A stretch of 64,000 nt of DNA from Phycisphaerae bacterium (lineage in GTDB: Bacteria; Planctomycetota; Phycisphaerae; UBA1845). Shown here piece after piece: positions 44,249-53,387 of this stretch. Below the pieces are notes generated by a model. The model saw only the letters and a list, made by a program, of their open reading frames with translations. It was not told where the DNA came from and did no database searches. Positions within the stretch are counted from its first letter, which is position 1. Each line of letters opens with the position of its first letter. A program made the translations under genes and the position numbers. The DNA is taken from NCBI GenBank assembly GCA_029260015.1, contig JAJDEB010000016.1, forward strand, positions 1 through 64,000, read 5' to 3'.

Positions 44249-45319
44249 ATGAAACGATCGCAATTGATAGCGGCGAATGTCGGCCTGGCGCTGTTGGCGT
44301 TCGCCGGGGCGAAGGCCGATGTCGTCACGACGTCGGACGGAAGTCGGCTTGTCGGTACTGTCGAGCAGGTGGCTGGTGGGACGCTGGTCATCGTCACGGA
44401 GATCGCGGGGCGCCTGGAAATCGACGCTTCGATGGTTACGAGCGTTGATACGGATCAGCCCGTGAACGTGAAAGTGAGCAGCGGCGACAAGTTGGTTGGT
44501 GCGCTCGATGCCGCGCCCGACGGTAGCAGCAGTGTGGTTCGATCAAGTCTCGGCGACATCTCGATTCCGGCGTCGAATATCACGGCGCTTTGGCCTGAAG
44601 GGGCGGAGAATCCTGAGATGGTGGCGGTTCGCGCCGAGGCGGAGAAGGCCATCGAGGCGGCGAAGCCGAAGTGGACGACGGTGTTTGAGGCGGGCGTGAC
44701 GCGCACGGAGGGGAACACGGACACGCTCGAGGGGCACGGTCGTATTGATGTCAAACGCTCGACGGCGAACGACCTGCTCGAGTTCTACCTTGCGGGGAAA
44801 TACTACGAGCAGAACGACAGCCGCTCGACGAACGAGTATCTCGGTGGCGTTCGGTATGAGAACACCGTTACCGATCGGATGTACTGGTATGTCCGGACGG
44901 AACTCGAGTTCGACGAGTTCGAGGGTATTGATCTTCGCGCGACGGCGGCCGCGGGCGGGGGATACTATTGGCTGAAGAAACCGGACCATGAGTTCAAGAC
45001 GAGCGTGGGCGTTGGTTATCGGCATGAGTCTTACGATGACGGCCGGTCGGATGACGATGCGGTGATTGATCTTGGGATCAACTACCGGATCGACGTGGCG
45101 CCGTGGGCTCAGTTCACGCATTCGACGGTCTACAGTCCGGACTTTCTCGAGTTCGACGACTACCGTTTGAAGCTGGATTGGGCGCTGTTGATGCCGTTCA
45201 AGGACGAACGTCTTGCCTGGAAGATCGGGTTGAAGAACGACTACAACTCTCGGCCGCAGGCCGGTTTGGACCGTTTGGACAACACGTACTACACGAGCAT
45301 CGTGCTGACGCTGAAGTAG
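44249..45319 (+). CDS. DUF481 (YdiY-like) outer-membrane protein
   Basis: 356 residues from the ATG at 44249 with GAAGG upstream. Signal peptide 'GLALLAFAGAKAD'; residues ~25-130 form an SHD1/Sm-like beta domain ('LVGTVEQVAGGTLVIVTE'); from ~140 it is a DUF481 barrel ('FEAGVTRTEGNTDTLEG', 'GGVRYENTVTDRMYWYVRTE', 'KTSVGVGYRHES', 'LKLDWALLMPF', 'IGLKNDYNSRP'). These proteins are usually outer-membrane, often salt-induced. Aromatic/alternating strands run to the end ('YYTSIVLTLK'). Confidence 0.85.
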   Translation: MKRSQLIAANVGLALLAFAGAKADVVTTSDGSRLVGTVEQVAGGTLVIVTEIAGRLEIDASMVTSVDTDQPVNVKVSSGDKLVGALDAAPDGSSSVVRSSLGDISIPASNITALWPEGAENPEMVAVRAEAEKAIEAAKPKWTTVFEAGVTRTEGNTDTLEGHGRIDVKRSTANDLLEFYLAGKYYEQNDSRSTNEYLGGVRYENTVTDRMYWYVRTELEFDEFEGIDLRATAAAGGGYYWLKKPDHEFKTSVGVGYRHESYDDGRSDDDAVIDLGINYRIDVAPWAQFTHSTVYSPDFLEFDDYRLKLDWALLMPFKDERLAWKIGLKNDYNSRPQAGLDRLDNTYYTSIVLTLK

Positions 45320-45742
45320 CGGTCGGTGGATGCTGGTTCCGGTGGGTCGGCGACGCTCCCGACGTCCACCCGGAAGTCGACGGCCTGCCGGATCGCGGTG
45401 TGGGGAGAGTGATTCCCTTCGATCCCTGGGGTCAAGGTGTCGGCTGAAACGGCCGATACTGGAGGCTTGTCGTCCGTCGAGGGTGAATCGGAAGAAACGG
45501 GGCTTGATTTTGGGCGGCGGGTCTGCTAATCTTCTCCGTCCCCCGTGGAAGTCACACTCGCTGGAACCGGGGCATATTCTCTCGTAACCATTTCCCGCAT
45601 AAGGAGTTATGGTTAACATAGAGGATCGATCATTGATCCTCGGCGGAAGAGAAGCGGATGGAGTGTGTGTACGCAGACAGACTGCGGAACGAAACGGTCC
45701 GGGTTCTCGGACCTGTAGGCAGATAGAGTCAGGACGAACAGG
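45320..45742. other. Leader region of fusA
   Basis: 423 bases. Besides the promoter at 45504-45532 it contains two hairpins in the predicted ~200-base leader: GAGGATC/GATCCTC near 45621-45641 and GGTCCG/CGGACC near 45698-45715. Their role in fusA control is unknown. No gene seen. Confidence 0.45.
45504..45532 (+). promoter_or_regulatory. Candidate fusA promoter
   Basis: TTGATT (45504-45509), 17-base spacer, TAATCT (45527-45532) preceded by TGC, an extended -10 arrangement. It points to fusA with a ~200-base leader. Confidence 0.4.
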
Positions 45743-47854
45743 ATGGAACAGTTAGGAACCGTACGGAACATCGGGATTTCGGCGCATATCGACTCGGGCA
45801 AGACGACGCTGACGGAGCGGATCTTGTTCTACGCGGGGCGCATTCATCGCATGCACGAGGTCAAGGGCGGTGACGGCGGTGCGACCATGGACTTCATGGA
45901 GCTGGAGCGGGAGCGTGGGATCACGATCACCTCGGCGGCGACGACGCTGGAGTGGTCGGGCAAACAGATCAACCTGATCGATACGCCGGGGCATGTGGAC
46001 TTCACGGTGGAGGTGGAGCGATCGCTTCGGGTGCTGGACGGCGCGGTGCTGGTTCTTTGCGCGGTCGGCGGGGTGCAATCTCAGACGTTGACGGTGGACC
46101 GGCAGATGCGGCGGTATCGCGTTCCGCGGATTGCGTTCATCAACAAGATGGATCGAACCGGCGCGGATCCGATGCGTGTGGTGTCGGAGCTGGAGACGAA
46201 GCTCGGTCATCTGGCGGTTCCGATGCAGCTTCCGATCGGTCTGGAGCAGAGTTTCATCGGCATTGTCGATCTCATTCGGATGAAAGCGGTCTATTATGAA
46301 GGGCCTACCGGTGAGAACGTGCGTGTGGATGACATTCCGGAATCTCATCGTGAGGAAGCGGACCGTGCCCGACACGGGCTTCTCGATACGCTGAGCCTCT
46401 ACGATGATGAGCTTCTGGAGATCATGCTCGAGGGCGAGAATCCGCCGGAAGAGACCATTCACAACGCACTTCGACGGGCGACGTTGAATCGCGACATCAC
46501 GCCGGTTTTTCTGGGGACGGCGTTCAAGAACAAAGGGGTCCAGGAGCTTCTGGACGCCGTGAATCGCTACCTTCCCTCTCCGCTGGATCGTGTGGCGTTT
46601 GCGTGTGACAACGCCAACGACGGTGCGGAAGTGACGATCACGGCTGACCCGGAGGGTCCGGCTGTGTCTATGGCGTTCAAGATCTGCGACGAGCCGTTTG
46701 GGCAGGTGACGTACGTCCGCCTCTATCAGGGTCAGATCGAGAAGGGGAAGCTGTACAAGAATGCGCGGACGGGCAAGTCGCAGCGTGTGGGTCGGATGTT
46801 TCGGATTCACGCGGACAAGCGTGAGGATCTGAGCGTTGCACGCGCCGGGGATATCGTCGGGTTGATGGGTATCGACTGCAACTCGGGCGACACGCTGTGC
46901 GATCCGCAGATCAACGTCTCGCTGGAAAGCATGCACTGTCCGGAGCCGGTGATCGCGGTGGCGATCCGACCGGAGCGTAGTGCCGATCGGGAGCCGATGT
47001 CGAAGGCGCTTGGCCGTTTCACGAAGGAGGACCCGACGTTCCACACGCAGCATGACGAGGATTCGGGCGACACGCTGATTTCCGGGATGGGTGAGCTTCA
47101 CCTGGAGGTTTATATCGAGCGCATGCGTCGCGAATTCAAAGCGAACGTCGTTGTCGGTCAGCCGAAGGTGCAGTATCGCGAGGCTCCGACGGTGGAGACG
47201 CCGTTCAACTACAAACACAAGAAGCAGACGGGCGGTTCGGGTCAGTACGCCCATGTGGTCGGTCGGCTGATACCTCTGGATGACGACGCTGAGGAAGAGT
47301 ACGAGTTCGAGAACAAGGTGACGGGCGGTCGCATTCCGACGGAATATATCTCGTCGGTGAACAAGGGTTTTCAGATGGGCCGGGCGCGGGGTCCTGTGGG
47401 CGGGTTCGAGGTGGTTCGGACGCGCATGGTGCTGGAGGACGGTTCTGCGCATGCGGTTGACTCGTCGGACCTGGCGTTTCAGGTTTGTGCTCGGACGGCG
47501 TTTCGCCAAGCGGTGCGCAGCGCGAAGCCGGTGCTTCTGGAACCGATCATGAAGCTCGAGGCGGAGGTTCCGACGGACTTTCAGGGCTCGGTGATGGGTG
47601 ACCTGTCGTCACGCCGCGGAATCATCACGAACAGCGAGACGAAAGGTAACGCGGCGATCATTCACGCGGAAGTACCCCTGGCGAACATGTTCGGGTATTC
47701 GACGGATCTTCGATCACTGACGAAAGGTCAGGCGAGCTTCTCGATGGAGTTTGCGTGCTACCGACCGACACCGCGAATGGTCCAGGAGGAGATCATCCTT
47801 CGGCTTCGCAAGGACGAGGACAAGGACAAGCGTAAAGCCGGCGCGATGAAGTAG
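45743..47854 (+). CDS. fusA: Translation elongation factor G, spd/mitochondrial type
   Basis: 703 residues, full length. GTPase domain: 'AHIDSGKTT' P-loop, '[10 protein letters not shown]' switch I, 'DTPGH' switch II, 'NKMDR' base recognition; then domains II-V ('[12 protein letters not shown]' in IV, 'GDLSSRRG' in V). It drives ribosomal translocation. The P-loop Ser (H-I-D-S-G-K), '[13 protein letters not shown]' and '[10 protein letters not shown]' are closer to mitochondrial EF-G1 and the spirochaete/planctomycete EF-G1 group than to E. coli EF-G (H-I-D-A-G-K). It stands alone rather than in the rpsL-rpsG-fusA-tuf cluster. Confidence 0.96.
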   Translation: MEQLGTVRNIGISAHIDSGKTTLTERILFYAGRIHRMHEVKGGDGGATMDFMELERERGITITSAATTLEWSGKQINLIDTPGHVDFTVEVERSLRVLDGAVLVLCAVGGVQSQTLTVDRQMRRYRVPRIAFINKMDRTGADPMRVVSELETKLGHLAVPMQLPIGLEQSFIGIVDLIRMKAVYYEGPTGENVRVDDIPESHREEADRARHGLLDTLSLYDDELLEIMLEGENPPEETIHNALRRATLNRDITPVFLGTAFKNKGVQELLDAVNRYLPSPLDRVAFACDNANDGAEVTITADPEGPAVSMAFKICDEPFGQVTYVRLYQGQIEKGKLYKNARTGKSQRVGRMFRIHADKREDLSVARAGDIVGLMGIDCNSGDTLCDPQINVSLESMHCPEPVIAVAIRPERSADREPMSKALGRFTKEDPTFHTQHDEDSGDTLISGMGELHLEVYIERMRREFKANVVVGQPKVQYREAPTVETPFNYKHKKQTGGSGQYAHVVGRLIPLDDDAEEEYEFENKVTGGRIPTEYISSVNKGFQMGRARGPVGGFEVVRTRMVLEDGSAHAVDSSDLAFQVCARTAFRQAVRSAKPVLLEPIMKLEAEVPTDFQGSVMGDLSSRRGIITNSETKGNAAIIHAEVPLANMFGYSTDLRSLTKGQASFSMEFACYRPTPRMVQEEIILRLRKDEDKDKRKAGAMK

Positions 47855-47914
47855 CACGTCTAGGTGCGGTCACGCGGTTCTGACGGCACCTTCAATCTCG
47901 GACGCTCGGAGACC

Positions 47915-48229
47915 TCAGGCGTCGTTTCCCGGGAGGCCTACCTCGGAATCCGTACGACACGCAACGAGGTTGAAGTAACGGTCGTGCGGTGCCGTTCGGG
48001 CGACCTGAGCCACACGATGACGCTGTGATCGCCGGCCGGTATCGAGTGTCAGATCGATCGCTTCGCCGACGGTGGGCGTGTCTCGCCTGGGGGTGACAAA
48101 GGCGACGCTGGATTCTGCGACGTCACTGATCCATCCGGTACATGTCTTTGGGGCATCGGGCCGAGCCCACGACACGCGTTTGGCAGGCGCAGGGCGGCGC
48201 GGCTGGGATCGACGTTCTGGACGGTTCAC
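47915..48229 (-). CDS. PilZ-like small protein, degenerate
   Basis: About 104 residues from a GTG at 48229 with AGGAGG 7 bases upstream; the GTG overlaps the stop of the GH130 gene (GTGA), so the two are translationally coupled. The pattern 'ERRSQPRRPAP', 'GWISDVAESSVAFVTPRR', 'VGEAIDLTLDTG', 'HRVAQVARTAP' follows a PilZ beta-barrel. The Arg cluster for cyclic di-GMP is present, but the second motif, normally D/N-x-S-x-x-G, reads D-x-A-x-x-S, so binding is doubtful. Assignment is by pattern only. Confidence 0.55.
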   Translation of the reverse strand: MNRPERRSQPRRPAPAKRVSWARPDAPKTCTGWISDVAESSVAFVTPRRDTPTVGEAIDLTLDTGRRSQRHRVAQVARTAPHDRYFNLVACRTDSEVGLPGNDA

Positions 48230-49206
48230 GCGGAGTCCTCCTGGTCGAAGCAACGCTCGATCAGCGCGTCGAGCTTTGCGGTTCCTACGCAGATGCAGGT
48301 GTCGGCTGCACCGTAGTACATTTTCACTTCTCTGGTTTGCTCTTCGAGGATCGCGCCGCAGGAGAAGACGACGTTTCCGATGTCGCCGACACGTTCGTAG
48401 TACTCCCTGGGCGTGAGGATCGGGATGGCGGCGCGGCCGAGCACGCGCGCGGGGTTTTCCAGGTCGAGCATGACGGCCCCGAGCCGGTAGATGGGACCTG
48501 CGGCGGCCTCTTTGACGCCGTGGTAGATTTCAAGCCAGCCCTTTTCGGTTTCGATCGGGGGCGCGGAGGCGCCGATGCGCGAGCAATCCCAGTGGTCGGG
48601 TCGGGTGGTCATGACGACCTCGGATTGGCCCCAATGAACGAGGTCTTCGGAGTAGGAGATCCACACGTTTCCGGTGGAGCCGACGTTGGGCCGGTCGAAT
48701 CGCGCATAGCGTCCGTTGATTTTCCTGGGGAAGAGTGCCCCGTCCTTGTTGACGGGCTCGGAGATGAGGGCGATGCGTTCGAACTCGCGGAAGTTTTCGG
48801 TTTTGGCGAGCGCGAGCCTTGGGCCGTAGTGGCTGAAGGCCGTGTACATGACGTAGTAGGTGCCGTCCAGGAGAGTGATCCGCGGGTCCTCGATACCGCA
48901 GGCCTCGTACGTTGCGAACGGTTCGGTCTCGGATGGGGTCATGACGGGCTGCGGATCGACGACGAATCGGTATCCGTCTTCACTGTGTGCCAGCGTGAAG
49001 ATGGATCGCCCCATCTTGTCCTCGATTCGGATGAGGAGGAGGTATTCTCCCTGGCGTTTCACAGCGGCGGCGTTGAACACGGTGTTGCACCCGAAGGGGA
49101 TGTCTTCCAGGGAAACGATCGGATTGCCTTCCCATCGGTGGATGACATCTCTCCCGGTGAGTCTGCTTCGGTTACGCGTTGCGCACTCTTCGATCATGGT
49201 GGACAC
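48226..49206 (-). CDS. GH130 family beta-mannoside phosphorylase
   Basis: 326 residues from a GTG at 49206, chosen because AGGAG lies 7 bases upstream; an ATG three codons later lacks spacing. Five-bladed propeller of GH130: 'NPIVSLEDIPFGCNTVFNAAAV', shown in part as 'FNAAAVKRQGEYLLLIR', 'GIEDPRIT' with the catalytic Asp107, 'YYVMYTAFSHYGPRLALA', 'NGRYARFDRP', 'WLEIYHGV', 'YYGAADTCICVG'. These enzymes split mannosyl-glucose or mannosyl-GlcNAc bonds with phosphate, yielding mannose 1-phosphate in the cytosol. The exact disaccharide cannot be read. A PilZ-like gene follows with overlapping codons. Confidence 0.9.
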   Translation of the reverse strand: MSTMIEECATRNRSRLTGRDVIHRWEGNPIVSLEDIPFGCNTVFNAAAVKRQGEYLLLIRIEDKMGRSIFTLAHSEDGYRFVVDPQPVMTPSETEPFATYEACGIEDPRITLLDGTYYVMYTAFSHYGPRLALAKTENFREFERIALISEPVNKDGALFPRKINGRYARFDRPNVGSTGNVWISYSEDLVHWGQSEVVMTTRPDHWDCSRIGASAPPIETEKGWLEIYHGVKEAAAGPIYRLGAVMLDLENPARVLGRAAIPILTPREYYERVGDIGNVVFSCGAILEEQTREVKMYYGAADTCICVGTAKLDALIERCFDQEDSA

Positions 49207-49657
49207 TGTGAGACTCCTGCGTCGGTTCAAAGAACATCGAAAGGTCGGTGGTTTATCGGCTACCCAATTATGCATCGACGGTCTAGCGCGTTGACCTTGC
49301 TTGGCGTTGTGTGAATCTTCACATTCGATCGGCGTGGTTCCGCGTTGACGCAGAGACCGGCGCACGTACCGAAATCGCCGCACATTCTCTCTAGCCGGGT
49401 CCGATAGAAACCCACCGACCGTCCAGTCGATGGGACACATTTCGGTCCGGTTTCGCGCCGTGTGATTCGGTTATCGGGCGCCGCCCGCGTGCCTCTCACG
49501 AGGTGGATCGCGTACTCACGTTGCTTTCGTTTGCATCCGACGAACCGAGTATGCCGGGATGGGGGAAGAGGACGCATGCGCGCTCTGTTGCGCCCTTCAG
49601 AATGCTACGCGCCGGCTACTGCGACGGCGCAATCGAATCTGATCAAAGGAGCTTGCC
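49207..49657. other. Divergent intergenic region before pckA
   Basis: 451 bases between GH130 and pckA genes. TTGACC near 49291 with AATCTT 17 bases on is a weak plus-strand promoter guess. No RNA gene or clear hairpin seen. Confidence 0.35.
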
Positions 49658-51295
49658 ATGGAAATGTCGGAACTGTCGTGCAGCCACGGGCTCGAGAACG
49701 TCGGCTTGACCGATCTTGGGAGCATTTACTGGAACCGATCGACGCCCGCTCTTTATGAGAGCGCGATTCGTCAAGGTGAAGCTCAGATCGCGCATTTGGG
49801 GCCGATGGTGGTTCGAATGGGCCAACACACGGGTCGGGCGGCGCGCGACAAGTACATTGTGGACGAGCCGGTCCACACCGGCGACATCTGGTGGGGAAAG
49901 ATCAACGTCAAGTACTCATCCGAGCGTTTCGACGCGTTGCACCGTCGCATGTGTTCGTATCTGCGCGGCAAGAAGGTGTTTGTTCAGGATTGCCATGCCG
50001 GTGCGGATGAGCGTTATCGTCTCGGCGTGCGCGTGATTGACGAGTTTGCCTGGCACAACCTGTTCGCCCGTACGATGTTCATTCGTCAGCCGCGTGACGC
50101 CAAGTCGCTGGGCACATTTCGGCCCGACTTCACGGTTCTGCACTGCCCGAACTTCCATGCCGACCCGGACATCGATCAGACACGTAGCGGGACGTTCGTT
50201 GCTGCGGATCTGGAACGTAAGTTGATCATCATCGGCGGGACGGCTTATGCCGGGGAAGTGAAGAAATCGATCTTCAGCGTTTTGAATTATCTCCTGCCGG
50301 CGCGGGGCGTGTTGCCGATGCACTGCTCGGCCAATGTGAGCAAGAGCGATCCGAACAACGTGGCCATCTTCTTCGGCCTCTCCGGTACGGGAAAGACGAC
50401 ACTGTCCGCGGACCCGAACCGGCTCTTGATCGGCGATGACGAGCACGGTTGGTCGGACAACGGCGTTTTCAATTTCGAGGGCGGCTGCTATGCGAAGGTC
50501 ATCCGATTGAACAAGGCGTCGGAGCCGGAGATCCACGACTGCACGCGCCGGTTCGGGACGATTCTCGAGAACGTCTCGATGGACCCGGCGTTGCGTCACG
50601 TCGATCTCGATGACGCGTCGATCACGGAGAATACGCGCGCGGCGTACCCTCTGACGCACCTTCCGAACATCGTTCCGTCGGGGATGGCGGGTCATCCGCG
50701 CAACGTGGTGATGTTGACGGCGGATGCGTTCGGCGTCCTTCCTCCGATCGCCAAGTTGACGCCCGAGCAGGCGATGTATCATTTCATCAGCGGATACACG
50801 GCCAAGGTGGCGGGAACCGAAGCCGGTGTGACGGAGCCGTCGGCGACGTTCAGCGCGTGTTTCGGTGCTCCGTTCATGGTGCGTCATCCTTTCGCCTACG
50901 CCGAGTTGCTGGCTGAGAAGTTGACCCAACACGATGCCGACTGCTGGTTGGTCAACACGGGTTGGACCGGCGGACCTTACGGCGTCGGGACCCGGATGAA
51001 GATCGACCTCACGCGCGCGCTGCTCAACGCCGCCTTGGACGGCTCGCTCTCCAACGTCCCCATGCAGACGGATCCCATCTTCGGTTTTCAGGTACCCTGC
51101 GAAGCTCCGGGCGTGGACAGCGGCGTTCTGAATCCGCGTTCGACGTGGAATGATGGGAACGCGTATGACCTGCAGGCGAGAAAACTGGCCGGGATGTTCC
51201 AGAAGAACTTCGAGCAATTCCGTGAAGGCGCATCCCCGGACGTCGTCGCCGCGGGCCCCTGCATCGAGGCTGCGACGGTGGTCGGCGCCTGCTGA
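49658..51295 (+). CDS. pckA: Phosphoenolpyruvate carboxykinase (ATP)
   Basis: 545 residues, normal for the ATP enzyme; AGGAG 7 bases before the ATG. Converts oxaloacetate and ATP to phosphoenolpyruvate, CO2 and ADP, the entry to gluconeogenesis. 'FGLSGTGKTTLSADP' is the kinase-1a P-loop, 'IGDDEHGW' kinase-2, 'NFEGGCYAK' the substrate region, 'TRAAYPLTHLPN' and 'GYTAKVAGTE' further family blocks. Upstream of cheX and pfk by 77 bases, on the same strand, so possibly the first gene of the carbon-flux cluster. Confidence 0.96.
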   Translation: MEMSELSCSHGLENVGLTDLGSIYWNRSTPALYESAIRQGEAQIAHLGPMVVRMGQHTGRAARDKYIVDEPVHTGDIWWGKINVKYSSERFDALHRRMCSYLRGKKVFVQDCHAGADERYRLGVRVIDEFAWHNLFARTMFIRQPRDAKSLGTFRPDFTVLHCPNFHADPDIDQTRSGTFVAADLERKLIIIGGTAYAGEVKKSIFSVLNYLLPARGVLPMHCSANVSKSDPNNVAIFFGLSGTGKTTLSADPNRLLIGDDEHGWSDNGVFNFEGGCYAKVIRLNKASEPEIHDCTRRFGTILENVSMDPALRHVDLDDASITENTRAAYPLTHLPNIVPSGMAGHPRNVVMLTADAFGVLPPIAKLTPEQAMYHFISGYTAKVAGTEAGVTEPSATFSACFGAPFMVRHPFAYAELLAEKLTQHDADCWLVNTGWTGGPYGVGTRMKIDLTRALLNAALDGSLSNVPMQTDPIFGFQVPCEAPGVDSGVLNPRSTWNDGNAYDLQARKLAGMFQKNFEQFREGASPDVVAAGPCIEAATVVGAC

Positions 51296-51372
51296 ACGTA
51301 ACGCCCGGTCGAAGGGGCCCGCATGGTGCGGCCCCTCGAGATTCGGCGTCACGCTGACGGAGCGATTGTCGA

Positions 51373-51852
51373 ATGGATGTTCGCTACTTCAACCCATTCA
51401 TCCAAGGGCTCACGGATGTTTTTGCGGCAAGGATGGAGACGGACATTTTCATCAGCAAACCGTTTGTCCGTACGGAACTAGATCATACGATCGACGTTTC
51501 GGCCGTCATCGGTGTATCGGGTGACGCGGTGGGAAGTGTAGCGCTGTGCTTCCCGATGAAGTCCGCCGTGGCGATCTCGAGCAAGTTCGCCGGCGTGAAG
51601 ATGACGGAGAACCACGAAGACTTCGCCGACACGCTGGGTGATCTGGCCAACCTCGTGGCGGAACACGCCAAGTCCAAGCTGAAAGGACTGAGCTGCAGCA
51701 CGTCTCATCCGAGCGTGATCGTCGGGAAGGACATTGTCATCTCTCGTTCCAAGACGGCACCGAGGCTTGCGCTTCCTTGTGATTCGCCGCTGGGTCGCTT
51801 TTCCGTGGAGGTCAGCATCACGGTGAAGAAGAAGATGACGGCTGACGCATAG
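51373..51852 (+). CDS. cheX: CheX-family phosphatase
   Basis: 159 residues, the usual CheX length. 'MDVRYFNPFIQGLTDVF' is the typical N terminus and 'GDLANLVAEHAKSKL' the active-site helix. In CheX/CheC the motif is Glu-x-x-Asn; here Asn is kept but the Glu is Asp (G-D-L-A-N), a conservative change that could lower activity. CheX removes phosphate from CheY-like receivers. No chemotaxis genes are near; the plausible client is the response regulator at 56791 in the same cluster (inference). 17 bases separate it from the pfk start. Confidence 0.85.
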   Translation: MDVRYFNPFIQGLTDVFAARMETDIFISKPFVRTELDHTIDVSAVIGVSGDAVGSVALCFPMKSAVAISSKFAGVKMTENHEDFADTLGDLANLVAEHAKSKLKGLSCSTSHPSVIVGKDIVISRSKTAPRLALPCDSPLGRFSVEVSITVKKKMTADA

Positions 51853-51869
51853 GAAGGTGAGTGCAGACC

Positions 51870-53246
51870 GTGTCCCCCAATGACTCCTACGGTTTTCAGG
51901 TTGAAGATCTCGGGTCGCGTACGGTGTCGTCTCCGTACAAGGCTCATCGTTTCGTACGGGACGATGAACGAACCGTTCATGAAACGGCTATTTCCAGTCA
52001 GGGCGACCGGGCTGATCGCGGGACATCCTCGCTGCGTTCCAGTTTCGAGCTTGCCGGCCCTCGAGAGAAGATCTACTTCGATCCCACGAAGATCCGTTGC
52101 GGGATCGTCACGTGCGGAGGGTTGTGCCCGGGACTGAACGACGTCGTACGCGCGATCGTGATGCAGCTTTTCCACCACTATGGTGTGAGGAATATCTACG
52201 GTTTTCAATACGGCTTTGAGGGTCTGATCCCTCGCTATGCTCACGAGGCGATCATGCTGGACCCCAAGGCGGTGGCACATATTCACCAGCGTGGTGGTTC
52301 GATGCTGGCTTCGTCGCGCGGTCCGCAACCGACAGAAGAGATGGTGGACGCACTCGAGCGTCTGAACATTCAGGTTCTGTTTTGCATCGGCGGCGACGGA
52401 ACGTTTCGCGGCGCCGAGAATCTTGCGGAGGAGATTCGCCGCCGGAACCTCAAGATCAGCATCATCGGGATTCCGAAGACGATCGACAACGACATCTCGT
52501 TCACGGGACGGACGTTCGGGTTCGAGACGGCCTTTTCGGCGGCGGCGGACGTCATTCGCGGTGCGGCGGTGGAAGCAACCGGCGCGTTCAATGGGATCGG
52601 CCTGGTGAAGCTGATGGGGCGTCATGCGGGATTCATTGCCGCGTACGCTGCGTTGGCCAGCCGCGACGCCAACTTCGTTCTGGTTCCCGAGGTCGACTTT
52701 GAACTCGGCGGGGAGAACGGGCTCTTGGCCAACCTGTATCGCCGGTTGCGGGAGCGGAAGAACGCGGTCGTCGTTGTGGCGGAGGGCGCGGGTCAGCAGT
52801 TCTTCGACGAAGACGAAGGGTCGTCAACGGATGCCTCCGGAAATGTCCGGCTCCGAGATATCGGTCTGCTGCTGAAAGAACGGATCACGCAGTACCTTCG
52901 ATTGATGGAGGTTCCACATTCGCTGAAGTACATCGACCCCAGCTATCTCATTCGCTCTGCGCCTGCGACGGCGAGTGATTCGCTGTTTGCGGGGATTCTC
53001 GGGCAGATGGCGGCTCATGCGGCGATGGCGGGCAAGACGTCGATGTTCGTTGGCTTTTGGAATCATCAGTTCACGCACGTTCCGATTGCGGCGGCTGTCG
53101 CCAAGCCGAAGCGACTCAACCTCGAAGGGAACTTCTGGCAGAGCGTGATTGAATGCACGGGGCAACCGCACCGGATGACCAACGAGGCCGTCGGCCTGTG
53201 TGACTCGCCGGAAGAGGTTTTGGTGGCGTCTTGCGCATCGGCGTGA
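51870..53246 (+). CDS. pfkA: 6-phosphofructokinase, group with GGDGT and PKTIDND
   Basis: About 458 residues from the GTG at 51870, which has AAGGTGA at good spacing; a GTG 9 bases earlier sits on top of that site. Phosphorylates fructose 6-phosphate. 'IVTCGGLCPGLNDVVR' binds the phosphate donor, 'GGDGTFRGA' has Gly where PPi enzymes have Asp, predicting ATP use, while 'PKTIDNDI' has the Lys typical of PPi-type ancestry. This combination, the ~75-residue N-terminal extension and 'GLVKLMGRHAGFIA' place it in the long 'clade X' group seen in plants, trypanosomes and spirochaetes. The donor should be confirmed. Confidence 0.93.
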   Translation: MSPNDSYGFQVEDLGSRTVSSPYKAHRFVRDDERTVHETAISSQGDRADRGTSSLRSSFELAGPREKIYFDPTKIRCGIVTCGGLCPGLNDVVRAIVMQLFHHYGVRNIYGFQYGFEGLIPRYAHEAIMLDPKAVAHIHQRGGSMLASSRGPQPTEEMVDALERLNIQVLFCIGGDGTFRGAENLAEEIRRRNLKISIIGIPKTIDNDISFTGRTFGFETAFSAAADVIRGAAVEATGAFNGIGLVKLMGRHAGFIAAYAALASRDANFVLVPEVDFELGGENGLLANLYRRLRERKNAVVVVAEGAGQQFFDEDEGSSTDASGNVRLRDIGLLLKERITQYLRLMEVPHSLKYIDPSYLIRSAPATASDSLFAGILGQMAAHAAMAGKTSMFVGFWNHQFTHVPIAAAVAKPKRLNLEGNFWQSVIECTGQPHRMTNEAVGLCDSPEEVLVASCASA

Positions 53247-53387
53247 TGAATCGGGCGGTGGCTTGCGCAGCACCGGGCGTCGCGTTCGCGATGAAGATGC
53301 GAGCGTCGAATTGCCGCCTTTGAGTGGTTCCGCAGAGCGCGCGATTCTACGTGCGAAGGAGCCGGTCGACCGACCGTTGAGACAACG

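Noticed and set aside
45752..47509. Long open frame of 585 codons on the minus strand opposite fusA
   Set aside because: It is the antisense shadow of a highly conserved EF-G gene; composition is His/Arg-rich and no family motif is seen. The same applies to the long antisense frame opposite pckA (49916-51352).
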